Assembly: GCA_034111645.1 (NCBI GenBank)
Contig: JAWUWW010000055.1
Span: 1-64,000 of the forward strand
Direction: 5' to 3'
Source: CANLBN01 sp034111645
GTDB taxonomy: Bacteria; Pseudomonadota; Gammaproteobacteria; Pseudomonadales; Cellvibrionaceae
Length of the DNA: 64,000 nt
The notes beneath the pieces are model-generated. The model was not told where the DNA came from. It did not search any database and worked only from the letters and a program-made list of their open reading frames with translations. The position numbers and the translations under genes are program-made. This document shows, one piece after another, positions 8,853 through 18,032 of this stretch (position 1 is its first letter; every line of letters starts with the position of its first letter).

Positions 8853-9869
8853 TTAAAAACCTTCAAGTACACTCTTACCAATAGCAGTTCCGCTTTCTTG
8901 TAAAATATGCATTTCTTTTAAATTTTTTGCCTTAATTTTACCTGCATTATGCGTCGCGGTTGAGACAATTTTTCCTTCATCAACTAATCGCGACACTTCA
9001 TTTAATAGTTCATGCTGCTTGATCATATCGTCGGTTTGGAACATCGAACGCGTAAACATAAACTCCCAACTAAAAGTAAGCGCTTTAAGTTTAATAGCAT
9101 TAATATTAAAACTTTTTGGATCATCAATTAAGGCAATATGCCCACGAGGTTTAATCAGCTCGACAATACTATCGAAATGCTGATCTGTTGCAGTCAGTGA
9201 AGCAACATACCGTGGCTGAAGATTTAAAGCTTTTACTTGACCAGCTAATGGTTGACGATGATTGATAACATGATCCGCACCCATTTTTTTGACCCACTCA
9301 ATGGTGTCTGGTCGCGATGCTGTTGTGATAATAGTAAGCTTAGTCAATCGCTTAGCAAGCTGAACAAGAATAGAACCTACGCCACCTGCGCCTCCGATAA
9401 TTAATATACTTTCGCCTTTGCCATCTCCTTGCTTTAGCGCAAAAGAGTCGAACAATAGCTCCCATGCAGTAATAGAAGTTAACGGTAGACTTGCGCTTTC
9501 GGCAAAGCCTAGTGTTTTTGGCTTGTTGCCCACTATTCTCTCATCGACAAGATGATATTCTGAATTGGTGCCAGGGCGAGTAACGTCACCCGCGTAAAAA
9601 ACATCATCGCCCACTTTAAAAAACCTTACCTTGCTACCAACTTTTTTAACAACACCTGCCGCGTCATAGCCAATCACTTTTGTGCCTGCATAAATACCTT
9701 CTTCTGGCTCAGCATTAGCGCGTCTTTTTGTATCTACTGGGTTCATAGATACTGCACGTACCTCGACTAAAAGATCATGATCACCGCAGACAGGCACAGG
9801 AGCTTCAAAATCAATTAGAGAGTTTTCATTACTAATAGGGCCTGCTTTTTTATATCCAATTGCTTTCAT
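8853..9869 (-). CDS. Zinc-type alcohol dehydrogenase-like / quinone oxidoreductase family protein
   Basis: About 338 residues of the medium-chain dehydrogenase/reductase superfamily, in the subgroup often named zinc-binding alcohol dehydrogenase family protein. The N-terminal catalytic domain starts MKAIGYKKAG and the NAD(P)-binding Rossmann loop GGAGGVGSILVQLA is near residue 150. Structural-zinc cysteines are absent, as in quinone oxidoreductases. The frame opens at an ATG at 9896, but the ATG at 9869 matches the family N-terminus and has an AAGG ribosome site. It lies downstream of clpB, with a hairpin in between. The substrate is unknown. Confidence 0.8.
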   Translation of the reverse strand: MKAIGYKKAGPISNENSLIDFEAPVPVCGDHDLLVEVRAVSMNPVDTKRRANAEPEEGIYAGTKVIGYDAAGVVKKVGSKVRFFKVGDDVFYAGDVTRPGTNSEYHLVDERIVGNKPKTLGFAESASLPLTSITAWELLFDSFALKQGDGKGESILIIGGAGGVGSILVQLAKRLTKLTIITTASRPDTIEWVKKMGADHVINHRQPLAGQVKALNLQPRYVASLTATDQHFDSIVELIKPRGHIALIDDPKSFNINAIKLKALTFSWEFMFTRSMFQTDDMIKQHELLNEVSRLVDEGKIVSTATHNAGKIKAKNLKEMHILQESGTAIGKSVLEGF

Positions 9870-9895
9870 GTCTTTTGCCTTGCTTTGATTAGCCA

Positions 9896-9927
9896 TTATA
9901 TAAAATTAACGAATTAATTTTATATAA
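9896..9927 (-). terminator. AU-only 14-bp hairpin with UUCG loop between clpB and the dehydrogenase
   Basis: Arms TTATATAAAATTAA and TTAATTTTATATAA pair perfectly at 14 of 14 positions around a TTCG loop on the transcript strand. It begins 18 bases after the clpB stop. It lacks the GC stem base and U-tract of a classic terminator, so it may instead be an mRNA-stabilising or attenuating element. It overlaps the first ATG of the dehydrogenase frame, another reason to favour the start at 9869. Confidence 0.5.
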
Positions 9928-9945
9928 TTTCACAACACTAAAAAT

Positions 9946-12525
9946 TTATTTACTAAACTGAAGATCGCCTTGTTCATTAACATCAACTAAAATAGTATCG
10001 CCACCCACAAAATCACCGGACAATAATTTGTGCGACAGTGGGTTTTCTACCAATTGTTGAATAGCTCGTTTTAATGGACGTGCGCCATAAATAATATCAA
10101 AACCAGCTTCCGATATTTTTTGCATTGCGCTATCGCTAACGTTTATTTTTAAATCTCTTTCGCTCAAACGTTTAGTTAATGATGCTAACTGTATTTTTGC
10201 AATTCCTGCTATCTGCTCTTGAGAGAGCGGTCCGAAAACCACGGTCTCATCAATTCGATTGATAAACTCTGGTCGAAAATGTTTGCCAACAACTTCTAAA
10301 ACTTTTTTACGAATAGCATCTTGTGGTTGATTATCTATGGTCATTTCTTGAATATAGTCAGAACCTAAATTCGATGTCATCACAATAACTGTATTACGAA
10401 AATCTACAGTGCGGCCTTGGCTATCGGTTAAGCGGCCATCTTCTAATACTTGTAATAAAATATTAAACACATCGCTATGTGCTTTTTCTATTTCGTCAAG
10501 TAATAACAATGCGTAAGGGCGTCTGCGAACCGCTTCAGTTAAATAGCCGCCTTCTTCATAACCAACATAGCCTGGCGGCGCGCCTATTAATCTCGCTACT
10601 GAGTGTTTTTCCATAAATTCTGACATATCAAGACGCACCATCGCATCTTTGCTGTCAAATAAAAACTCGGCTAAGGTTTTGCATAATTCTGTTTTACCCA
10701 CACCAGTTGGACCTAAAAACAAAAACGAACCGTTTGGTCTGTTTGGATCAGATAAGCCGGCGCGTGAACGTCGGATTGCATTTGATACAGCCTCGACGGC
10801 ATTGCTTTGGCCCACTATATTTTTATGCAGCTCTGCTTCCATTTGTAATAATTTTTCACGCTCGCCTTCGAGCATCTTTGACACTGGGATACCCGTCCAT
10901 TTAGAAACCACCTCAGCGATTTCTTCCTCAGTGACATTAGTGCGCAACAATTTCATTTCCATCATTTCAGCTTGGCTAGCAATATCTAACTGCTTTTCCA
11001 TCTGTGGAATAACGCCATACTGCAATTCGGAAATACGCTCGAGATCATTAACACGTCGCGCCGCTTCCATGTCGATACGGGCTTGTTCTAAATTACTTTT
11101 AATTTCTAACGTACCAGATAATGCGGCTTTTTCTGACTGCCAAACTTCATCAAATTCTTTATATTGAGCGTCAACCTCTATAATCGTTTCATCAATTGCT
11201 TTTAAACGTTTAATAGATGCTTCGTCTTCTTCTTTTTTAATAGCTTCGCGTTCAATTTTAAGTTGTATAAGACGACGCTCAAGCTTATCCATCAACTCGG
11301 GCTTAGAATCGATCTCCATGCGAATGCGGCTAGCGGCTTCATCAATTAGGTCGATGGCCTTATCGGGCAATTGTCGATCAGTGATATAACGATACGATAA
11401 TCTTGCCGCCGCAATAATAGCAGCGTCAGTGATATCGACGCCATGATGCACTTCGTAGCGCTCTTTTAAGCCGCGTAAGATAGCAATCGTGTCGATTTCT
11501 GATGGCTCATTGACAACGATTTTTTGAAAGCGACGCTCTAGTGCCGCATCTTTTTCAATAAACTTACGATACTCGTCTAGCGTCGTCGCACCCACACAGT
11601 GAAGATCGCCACGCGCTAGTGCTGGCTTGAGCATATTGCCAGCATCCATTGCGCCTTCGGCTTTACCCGCACCCACCATCATATGAATTTCATCAATAAA
11701 AAGAATGATGCGACCTTCTTGTTTGGACAATTCATTGATTACAGCTTTTAAGCGCTCTTCAAAATCACCGCGAAACTTGGCGCCCGCTAAAAGTGCGCCT
11801 AAATCAAGCGATAATACGCGCTTACCTTTTAAGCTTTCTGGCACTTCACCATTAGTGATGCGCTGGGCGAGTCCTTCGATAATAGCTGTTTTACCGACGC
11901 CGGGTTCACCAATTAACACAGGGTTATTTTTTCTACGACGCTGTAGCACTTGTATAGCTCTGCGAATTTCATCGTCGCGCCCAATAACAGGATCTAACTT
12001 GCCTGACTCTGCTAGCGCGGTTAAATCATTTGTGTATTTCTCGAGCGCCTGACGATTTGCCTCTGCATCTGGATCGTCAATTGTTTCACCACCGCGCACA
12101 GCATCAATTGCTTTTTTAAGGTTATCGAACAGACCAAACTTATGTAATAGCTTACCTAAGGCGCTATCTTTATCTTCCATCGCCGCGAGCAAAACACTCT
12201 CACTTGAGATAAATTTATCGCCATTCTTTTGCGCTTTTTTATCCGCTAGATTTAATAATCGACCCATATCAACAGAGAGCTGAATATCTCCTGTTGCATG
12301 CTCGAGCCTAGGCATATTATTTAACTCTTTACCCATCTCATTACGCAGACCGGGCATATCGAAACTCGCTTGAGCTAATAAGGGGCGAACACTGCCCCCT
12401 TGTTGATCAAGCATAGATTGCATTAAATGCAATGGTTCTAGACGCGTATGATCTCGGCCTACCGCTAAAGATTGCGCATCTGAAAGGGCTGTTTGTAATT
12501 GATTGGTCAAACGTTCAATACGCAT
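9946..12525 (-). CDS. clpB: ATP-dependent disaggregase ClpB (Hsp104 family)
   Basis: An 859-residue protein, the normal ClpB length. It has an N-terminal Clp repeat domain (1-145), a first AAA+ module with Walker A GEPGVGKTA near residue 204 and FIDEIHMMVGAG, the ClpB-specific coiled-coil middle domain (about 410-525), and a second AAA+ module with GPTGVGKTE near residue 605 and LLLLDEIEKAH. It extracts polypeptides from aggregates together with DnaK, DnaJ and GrpE in the cytoplasm. An AGAGAG ribosome site precedes the ATG, and a sigma-32-like promoter lies upstream. It follows pgeF and rluD in the order seen in many gammaproteobacteria. Confidence 0.97.
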   Translation of the reverse strand: MRIERLTNQLQTALSDAQSLAVGRDHTRLEPLHLMQSMLDQQGGSVRPLLAQASFDMPGLRNEMGKELNNMPRLEHATGDIQLSVDMGRLLNLADKKAQKNGDKFISSESVLLAAMEDKDSALGKLLHKFGLFDNLKKAIDAVRGGETIDDPDAEANRQALEKYTNDLTALAESGKLDPVIGRDDEIRRAIQVLQRRRKNNPVLIGEPGVGKTAIIEGLAQRITNGEVPESLKGKRVLSLDLGALLAGAKFRGDFEERLKAVINELSKQEGRIILFIDEIHMMVGAGKAEGAMDAGNMLKPALARGDLHCVGATTLDEYRKFIEKDAALERRFQKIVVNEPSEIDTIAILRGLKERYEVHHGVDITDAAIIAAARLSYRYITDRQLPDKAIDLIDEAASRIRMEIDSKPELMDKLERRLIQLKIEREAIKKEEDEASIKRLKAIDETIIEVDAQYKEFDEVWQSEKAALSGTLEIKSNLEQARIDMEAARRVNDLERISELQYGVIPQMEKQLDIASQAEMMEMKLLRTNVTEEEIAEVVSKWTGIPVSKMLEGEREKLLQMEAELHKNIVGQSNAVEAVSNAIRRSRAGLSDPNRPNGSFLFLGPTGVGKTELCKTLAEFLFDSKDAMVRLDMSEFMEKHSVARLIGAPPGYVGYEEGGYLTEAVRRRPYALLLLDEIEKAHSDVFNILLQVLEDGRLTDSQGRTVDFRNTVIVMTSNLGSDYIQEMTIDNQPQDAIRKKVLEVVGKHFRPEFINRIDETVVFGPLSQEQIAGIAKIQLASLTKRLSERDLKINVSDSAMQKISEAGFDIIYGARPLKRAIQQLVENPLSHKLLSGDFVGGDTILVDVNEQGDLQFSK

Positions 12526-12588
12526 AATGTCTCTCTAAATATAACGGTATAAAAGTTGTTGCACGTCACTTATTAATTCACACTGTTA

Positions 12589-12617
12589 ATATGATGCCGC
12601 TTATGTATATTTCAATA
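12589..12617 (-). promoter_or_regulatory. Heat-shock (sigma-32-like) promoter upstream of clpB
   Basis: On the minus strand TATTGAAA (12617-12610) is followed after exactly 13 bases by CATCATAT (12596-12589). This resembles the sigma-32 pattern CTTGAAA, 13-15 bases, CCCCATNT. It lies 64 bases upstream of clpB, a standard heat-shock regulon member. The -10 half departs from consensus at two C positions. Confidence 0.5.
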
Positions 12618-12715
12618 CTTTTTATATGGGCTTTTACATTAATTGTAAAAATCTCTATTATTTTTTATTGATGGGTTTTTTGTTGAGTCTACAGAAGAGT
12701 CTATTTCGACTTGAT

Positions 12716-13561
12716 TTAATCGAGCCAAATTAAATTTGCCATACGTCCGGTGATACCGTCGCGCCGATAGGAAAAGAAATCATCTGCCTCTGTGTAAGTG
12801 CAACGATCACCCCCATAAATCTCACTGACGCCCATATTGTTAAGCATATCTTTAGCGATACCATAAAGATCTGCCATCCATTTTTGATCATTATTAACAT
12901 TTGGTTTTTCAGTATTCAAAAATCGGCCAGCCTTAAAATATTGCCGGCCTTGCTTTAGTTGATCATGAGGTAGCGATAAAAAAGCATCGCGCACATCGTT
13001 ACCCACCTCAAAAGCCGCTTGGCTAATAGCCGGGCCAAGATAAGCAATTATGTTGTTTGATGATTGTGCTTTAGGGCTTGTTTTAGAGCCTGAATAAGCA
13101 AATTGATTAAATTGTTTCAGCGTCTGCGCTAAGACACCCGCGTGCAATCCCCTCCAACCGGCATGAGCCATTGCAACCTGACTACCATCAGTATCGCAAA
13201 AAAAGACCGGCAAGCAATCGGCTGTCATTACATTACACACTTGATTTAACTTTTTCGTATAACAGGCATCGGCTCTTTGACCATTACCACAGTCAGCCCC
13301 GACGATATTGGTACCGTGAACTTGCTGCAGCCAAACTATCTCTTGCTGACCTATAATTTCTTGTAATCTTTTGCGATTTTTCTCGACATTGGCTGGCAAG
13401 TCTTCGACGTGATCACCAAAATTGAAGCTACTGTAAGGAGCGTTGCTATAGCCACCTGAGCGCAGGCTATAGCAAGCTTTAACAGCGCTTGGTGCAGGCC
13501 AATCTAACCAAACTAGATTATTGGTCGTTGGTGGCTGATTAACATTCTCATTGTCATCCAT
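12716..13561 (-). CDS. pgeF: Peptidoglycan editing factor PgeF (YfiH, laccase-domain family)
   Basis: A 281-residue member of the YfiH/multicopper polyphenol oxidase family. The conserved metal- and nucleoside-site residues are visible: QQVHGTNI, TADCLPVFFCD and AHAGWRGLHAG, with the C-terminal CTYTEADDFFSYRRDG motif. Family members have been linked to removal of misincorporated amino acids from peptidoglycan precursors and to purine nucleoside phosphorylase activity. A GAGGTG ribosome site precedes the ATG. It starts nine bases after rluD stops, so the two are cotranscribed. Confidence 0.92.
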   Translation of the reverse strand: MDDNENVNQPPTTNNLVWLDWPAPSAVKACYSLRSGGYSNAPYSSFNFGDHVEDLPANVEKNRKRLQEIIGQQEIVWLQQVHGTNIVGADCGNGQRADACYTKKLNQVCNVMTADCLPVFFCDTDGSQVAMAHAGWRGLHAGVLAQTLKQFNQFAYSGSKTSPKAQSSNNIIAYLGPAISQAAFEVGNDVRDAFLSLPHDQLKQGRQYFKAGRFLNTEKPNVNNDQKWMADLYGIAKDMLNNMGVSEIYGGDRCTYTEADDFFSYRRDGITGRMANLIWLD

Positions 13562-13570
13562 AAGAACACC

Positions 13571-14566
13571 TCAGGCTAAGACTTTGCCGGTATTATCATT
13601 ATTTATTTTTTCTAACTCGAGCTCGGCTAACAAGTGTTGGAAATCTTCTGGTAATGGAGCCTGCCAACTAAACTCTTGCTTTGTATGGGGATGCACCAGG
13701 GTTAATTTTTTGGCATGCAATGCTTGCCGAGAAAAATCGGCCAACACACTTTTTAATTGATCAGATGTGCCCGACAGCCATCGTTGACGGCCTAAATAAA
13801 CCGGGTCACCAACCAATGGATGTTTGATATAAGCCATATGAACTCGAATTTGGTGTGTTCTTCCTGTCTCTAGTTTACAAGCCACATGGGTATAACGCGG
13901 AAAGCGGTTGAGAATGCGATAGTGGGTGATGGCATCTTTAGCTGAGCTGCTGTTTTCTATAACAGCCATTTTAACTCTGTTGCTGGGGTGACGCCCTATG
14001 GCTTTATTCACTACGCCCCCACCCGTTAATTGCCCCATCACTATCGCCTCGTATTCACGCCCAACACTTCGATCTTGCAATTGTTTAACTAGTGAGGTGT
14101 GGGCTAACAACGAGTGCGCAACGACCATAAGCCCAGATGTTTCTTTATCGAGACGATGAACAATACCTGCACGGGGCAGTGTCGCTAGCTCGGGAAAATG
14201 ATGCAGCAAAGCATTTAGTAAGGTGCCATTGGGAACCCCCGCTCCGGGATGCACCACTAAACCCGCAGGCTTATTGATCACAATAATATGCTCATCACTG
14301 TAGACGCACTCTAAAGGAATATCTTGCGCTAACCAGCGATCCTCACTCTCTAACACGACGGAGAACGCTATAGTCTCTCCGCCTATCAGCTTATCCTTAG
14401 GCTTACGATTTACTCCATTGACGGTAAGTTGACCCGATTTAATCCATTGTTGCAGGCGAGCGCGAGAAAAATCTTTAAACACCTCTGCTGCAATCTGATC
14501 GAGACGAGACCCATTAAAATGAGATTCGACTCTATAGCTAAACTTTTCTGGTACATCGCTTGTCAT
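13571..14566 (-). CDS. rluD: 23S rRNA pseudouridine(1911/1915/1917) synthase RluD
   Basis: A 331-residue RluA-family pseudouridine synthase. An S4 RNA-binding domain covers about residues 15-75, then the catalytic domain with the GIVHRLDKETSGLMVVA motif, whose Asp is the nucleophile. The late motifs ETGRTHQIRVH and HPLVGDPVY are also present. It modifies helix 69 of 23S rRNA. Its position divergent from bamD and upstream of pgeF is the standard arrangement. An AAAGA-type ribosome site precedes the ATG only weakly. Confidence 0.95.
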   Translation of the reverse strand: MTSDVPEKFSYRVESHFNGSRLDQIAAEVFKDFSRARLQQWIKSGQLTVNGVNRKPKDKLIGGETIAFSVVLESEDRWLAQDIPLECVYSDEHIIVINKPAGLVVHPGAGVPNGTLLNALLHHFPELATLPRAGIVHRLDKETSGLMVVAHSLLAHTSLVKQLQDRSVGREYEAIVMGQLTGGGVVNKAIGRHPSNRVKMAVIENSSSAKDAITHYRILNRFPRYTHVACKLETGRTHQIRVHMAYIKHPLVGDPVYLGRQRWLSGTSDQLKSVLADFSRQALHAKKLTLVHPHTKQEFSWQAPLPEDFQHLLAELELEKINNDNTGKVLA

Positions 14567-14644
14567 AATAAATATCTTTAATTGTTAACTCAAATAACTA
14601 GGTTAATGTAAATCGAACAGTAAATGGGATTAATATTCTTGAGG

Positions 14645-14694
14645 ATAGTACTTAAAATAGTACTTAAAATAGTGCTTAAGAATAGTGCTTAAGA
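14645..14694. repeat. Four tandem 12-13-bp repeats between rluD and bamD
   Basis: Two copies of ATAGTACTTAAA are followed by two copies of ATAGTGCTTAAGA. They lie 79-128 bases upstream of rluD in the divergent promoter region. The two sub-versions suggest stepwise slippage duplication. The unit contains the near-palindrome CTTAAG or ACTTAA. Confidence 0.8.
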
Positions 14695-14730
14695 ATGTCT
14701 CTTTATTTTATAGCTTTCTACACAGAAAGT

Positions 14731-14759
14731 CTTAGACTAAATATTCATTTAAGTCTAAG
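14731..14759. other. Inverted repeat in the rluD-bamD divergent region
   Basis: CTTAGACT and AGTCTAAG pair perfectly, with AAAT/ATTT extending the stem around an ATTC loop after a one-base bulge. No U-tract follows. It could be an operator or an RNA hairpin. Confidence 0.35.
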
Positions 14760-15084
14760 CCATAACATAAATGTATAGAACATAGAGCTTACTAATGACG
14801 TTATGATCAAGTTGATAAGTAATAAACAATTCAATCGAGCTATTCAATCAAAACTTCTAATCAGAGCGTTTAATCAAACTATTTTTTGGGTGCTGTTTGA
14901 CCAAGTTAACACCTTTATAAATACATGATCATTTTTTAAAAAGTCTATAAATTTTGCGATGGTTTGCAACTATCAAATGTTTGAGTGTCTATATCAAACT
15001 AGCTGTATGCTTATCGAAAAATCCTTTAGCATCATCCGTTGGTGTGTTTAAATAGCGGCCGTTAATAATTAATGAGTTTGATCC
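14760..15084. other. Upstream region of bamD, nothing recognised
   Basis: A 325-base AT-rich stretch that must hold the bamD promoter. No strong hexamer pair or small gene was recognised. Confidence 0.35.
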
Positions 15085-15975
15085 ATGCATGTTTTGACTC
15101 AACGTCTATTGTTGCTTATTTTTATCGTTAGCATTAGCTCAACTATTGTTAGCTGTGCAGGCAATAGAGACAACCTTGCGTCACTCAATGAACAACGTTT
15201 ATACGAGGCATCGCAAGCTGCGTTAAAACGTGCTGATTATCTTGGTGCTATCGAGGCTCTCCAAAAGCTAGAATCAGACTTTCCCTTCGGCAAATATGCT
15301 CAATCTGCGCAGTTGTCATTAATTTATGCCTATTTTAAAACTGACGACATCGCTCTAGCAGATTCTTCTGCAAAACGTTTTATTCGACTGCATCCTAATC
15401 ATACTGATGTTGATTACGCATATTACATGTTGGGCCTAAATTCATACCCAAAACCAGGATCAATGTTTCAATCTGTTCTAGGTACCGACTTATCTAGAAA
15501 AGATACCAATGCGGCGCAAGTTGCTTTTGCTAATTTTTCTCAGCTAGTAAACCGCTTTCCAGACAGCCAATATACCCCCGATTCTATTAAGCGCTTAGAA
15601 TTCTTGCGTAATTTACTGGCCCGCAGCGAAATTAATGTGGCCAATTATTACTTAGGTCGCCAGGCATTCTTATCCGCTGCAAATAGGGGTCGATTTGTTG
15701 TCGAAAATTATCAGCAAACACCCTCTATGCCCGATGCTCTAGCAATTATGGTGCAAAGTTATCATGCGCTTAATATGCAGGATCTTAAGCAAAACAGCCT
15801 GGAGGTATTGCGCTTAAATTATCCTGATTATCCGGCGTTAAATGCTGATGGCGAGTTCAATTACAAATATTATGTAAAAGATGTCACTTCACTTATAGGC
15901 CTCGCAACATTTGGACTAATCGATTACTCAAAGCCACCCGGCTTTGATACTCGTGAAAAATATGGTCGCTTTTAG
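15085..15975 (+). CDS. bamD: Outer membrane assembly lipoprotein BamD
   Basis: A 296-residue lipoprotein of the BAM complex, which folds beta-barrel proteins into the outer membrane. It has an N-terminal signal peptide with lipobox IVSC (Cys24). Five tetratricopeptide-like repeats span about residues 35-250, including the family stretches DYLGAIEALQKLESDFPFG and YAYYMLGLNSY. The region GSMFQSVLGTDLSRKD matches the BamD loop. It is essential in relatives and acts with BamA on the periplasmic face. The gene is monocistronic and divergent from rluD. The C-terminus is slightly longer than in Escherichia coli (about 245 residues). Confidence 0.95.
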   Translation: MHVLTQRLLLLIFIVSISSTIVSCAGNRDNLASLNEQRLYEASQAALKRADYLGAIEALQKLESDFPFGKYAQSAQLSLIYAYFKTDDIALADSSAKRFIRLHPNHTDVDYAYYMLGLNSYPKPGSMFQSVLGTDLSRKDTNAAQVAFANFSQLVNRFPDSQYTPDSIKRLEFLRNLLARSEINVANYYLGRQAFLSAANRGRFVVENYQQTPSMPDALAIMVQSYHALNMQDLKQNSLEVLRLNYPDYPALNADGEFNYKYYVKDVTSLIGLATFGLIDYSKPPGFDTREKYGRF

Positions 15976-16009
15976 CGGCTATTAGGCAAAATCTCAGCTC
16001 TAGCCTTTG

Positions 16010-16032
16010 AAGCATCGTTAATTATGATGCTT
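16010..16032 (+). terminator. Weak hairpin after bamD, before the convergent nadE end
   Basis: AAGCATC and GATGCTT form a 7-bp stem with a 9-base loop, 35 bases after the bamD stop, followed by a partly T-rich stretch. It could serve bamD and, read in reverse, the convergent nadE. Confidence 0.45.
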
Positions 16033-16150
16033 TAGATTTTCCGTCATACCCATACATTGGTATGCCAAGAAGTTATCAAGCCAAAGATTTATAAATCCGA
16101 AAATTCGTAAACCCAAAAAGTCATACATCAAAGTTATTAGAGCCCAGGGT

Positions 16151-17800
16151 TTATATTCCTGGAGTCCAACCATTGGTAATTGGGTAACGTCTATCGCGCC
16201 CAAAACCACGTTGAGAAATTCTCACACCAACGGGTGCTTGGCGTCGCTTATACTCATTAATATCGACTAAACGTAAAACCCTATGCACTACATCTGAATC
16301 AAATCCTGCTGCAATAATGCCAGCCGCACTAACGTCTTGAGCAATATAAAGTTCAAGAATTTGATCTAAAATAAAATACGGTGGTAAGTTGTCTTCATCC
16401 TTCTGGTCTGGCGCCAATTCTGCCGATGGTGGTCGCTCGATAACGGATATTGGTATCACTTCATCTAATGAGCCGTCACTTTTTAACAGGGTATTTCGAA
16501 AACGCGCAAGCTCAAACACCAGTGTTTTAGGCACATCCTTGAGTACATCAAAGCCGCCCGCCATATCACCATATAAGGTTGAATAACCCACTGCTATTTC
16601 GCTTTTATTGCCCGTTGTAAGAACGATAGAACCCAGCTTGTTAGAGACAGACATTAACAAAACCCCGCGACAACGCGCCTGAAGATTCTGCTCTGTAAGA
16701 TCAACAGGTCTACCCTCAAAAGTTGTTGCTAGCCCCGACATAAACGCATCGTACATGGGCTCTATGCTTATCTCTTGGTATGAAACACCTTGACGCTTAG
16801 CCTGCTCGGCGGCATCGGTCTGACTTAATTCAGAGGTGTATTTAAAAGGCATCATAATCGCCGAGACAGCATCTGCACCTAATGCATCAACTGCAATGGC
16901 CAAGGTTAGCGCCGAATCTATGCCACCGGATAAACCGAGCACCGCCTTTTTAAAGCCATTTTTGCGAACATAATCGTGTACACCTAACACCAACGCACCG
17001 TAGACAATATCAACAGCATTGCGTTTAGGTGGCAGTGATTGTGGCGCAAAAGTCACCTCTTCAGCGTCAATCACTAACTCAACTGGGTACAAACACTCTT
17101 CGTAAAATGGCGCTTGCAGGCAATGTTCGCCATCACCTTGAACAGCAAATGAGGCACCGTCAAAAACTAACTCATCTTGCCCACCCACCTGATTGACGTA
17201 AAGTATGGGCATGCCGCCTTCTTTGGCTCTTTGACTTAATAAATCTATGCGCTCTTGTAATTTATGCTGATGAAATGGCGAGGCATTGATATTAATCATC
17301 AATTTAGCCCCTGCATCACTCGCTTGTAACATGGGGGCTGGATGCCAAATATCTTCACAGATCGTTAGTGCAACGGGAACACCAAATAAATCAAAAACAC
17401 AGGCTTCTTTTCCAGCCGTAAAGTAACGCTTTTCATCAAACACTTGAAAATTTGGGAGTTCTTGCTTTGCGTATTCGGCAATCCACTGCCCATTTTGCAA
17501 TACGCCGGCCATATTATATTGTCTACCCTCAATAATATGGGGATAGCCAATAATAACCGTTGCCTTGAAGTTGGCCTGCTGCAAAAGGTTTAGGGCTGAT
17601 TCGATGCGCTGTTGCATACTACGGCGCAATAAAAGGTCTTCGGGAGGATAACCACACAGCGTTAGTTCTGGAAATACAACCACATCAGCGTTATGAGTTT
17701 GTTCTGACACCTTCACACTATCGATAACTTTTTGAGTGTTTCCGTCAATATCACCCACTACCATATTAATCTGAGCCATTACAAAATTTAATGTAGACAT
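16151..17800 (-). CDS. nadE: Glutamine-dependent NAD+ synthetase
   Basis: A 549-residue two-domain enzyme that amidates nicotinic acid adenine dinucleotide to NAD+, using ammonia from glutamine. The N-terminal nitrilase-type glutaminase domain (1-260) shows the Glu motif VVFPELTLCGYPPED and the Cys motif LTICEDIW. The C-terminal synthetase domain has the PP-loop LGLSGGIDSAL near residue 290 and the late motif ITNGWTPG. The length fits the long form. It is convergent with bamD. The ATG at 17800 has only a weak ribosome site, and a second ATG seven codons on is possible. Confidence 0.95.
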   Translation of the reverse strand: MSTLNFVMAQINMVVGDIDGNTQKVIDSVKVSEQTHNADVVVFPELTLCGYPPEDLLLRRSMQQRIESALNLLQQANFKATVIIGYPHIIEGRQYNMAGVLQNGQWIAEYAKQELPNFQVFDEKRYFTAGKEACVFDLFGVPVALTICEDIWHPAPMLQASDAGAKLMININASPFHQHKLQERIDLLSQRAKEGGMPILYVNQVGGQDELVFDGASFAVQGDGEHCLQAPFYEECLYPVELVIDAEEVTFAPQSLPPKRNAVDIVYGALVLGVHDYVRKNGFKKAVLGLSGGIDSALTLAIAVDALGADAVSAIMMPFKYTSELSQTDAAEQAKRQGVSYQEISIEPMYDAFMSGLATTFEGRPVDLTEQNLQARCRGVLLMSVSNKLGSIVLTTGNKSEIAVGYSTLYGDMAGGFDVLKDVPKTLVFELARFRNTLLKSDGSLDEVIPISVIERPPSAELAPDQKDEDNLPPYFILDQILELYIAQDVSAAGIIAAGFDSDVVHRVLRLVDINEYKRRQAPVGVRISQRGFGRDRRYPITNGWTPGI

Positions 17801-17918
17801 ATTTATTCGCTGTTCTTTATCGGTTGGTGACTGACACTTGCTTATAACTTAGCAACTTATATAGACATTTTGAGTTTATGCATGAATTAAAGGCTTTATA
17901 GCTTCAAGCATCGTCTCA

Positions 17919-18032
17919 ACTATTGTCGCTTCTATTGTTGCCGCTGCTATTGTTGTCGCTGCTATTGTTGCCGCTGCTATTGTTGCCGCTTCTATTGTTG
18001 TCGCTTCTATTATTGCCGCTGCTATTGTTGCT
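17919..18032. repeat. 15-bp minisatellite, about seven copies, upstream of nadE
   Basis: Six full units of the form KCTATTRTTGYCGCT run from 17931 to 18020, flanked by a shortened copy before and a partial copy after. Because 15 is a multiple of three, all frames stay open across it. One plus-strand frame reads as a leucine/proline-rich 60-mer, but it has no ribosome site and is not called as a gene. The repeat begins about 120 bases upstream of the nadE start. Confidence 0.9.

Noticed and set aside
10649..11167. A 172-codon open frame antisense to clpB
   Set aside because: It is a shadow of a well-conserved gene, with no ribosome site or family resemblance.
16018..16209. A 63-codon minus-strand frame overlapping the nadE end
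   Set aside because: It overlaps nadE in another frame and covers the hairpin between convergent genes; there is no sign of translation.
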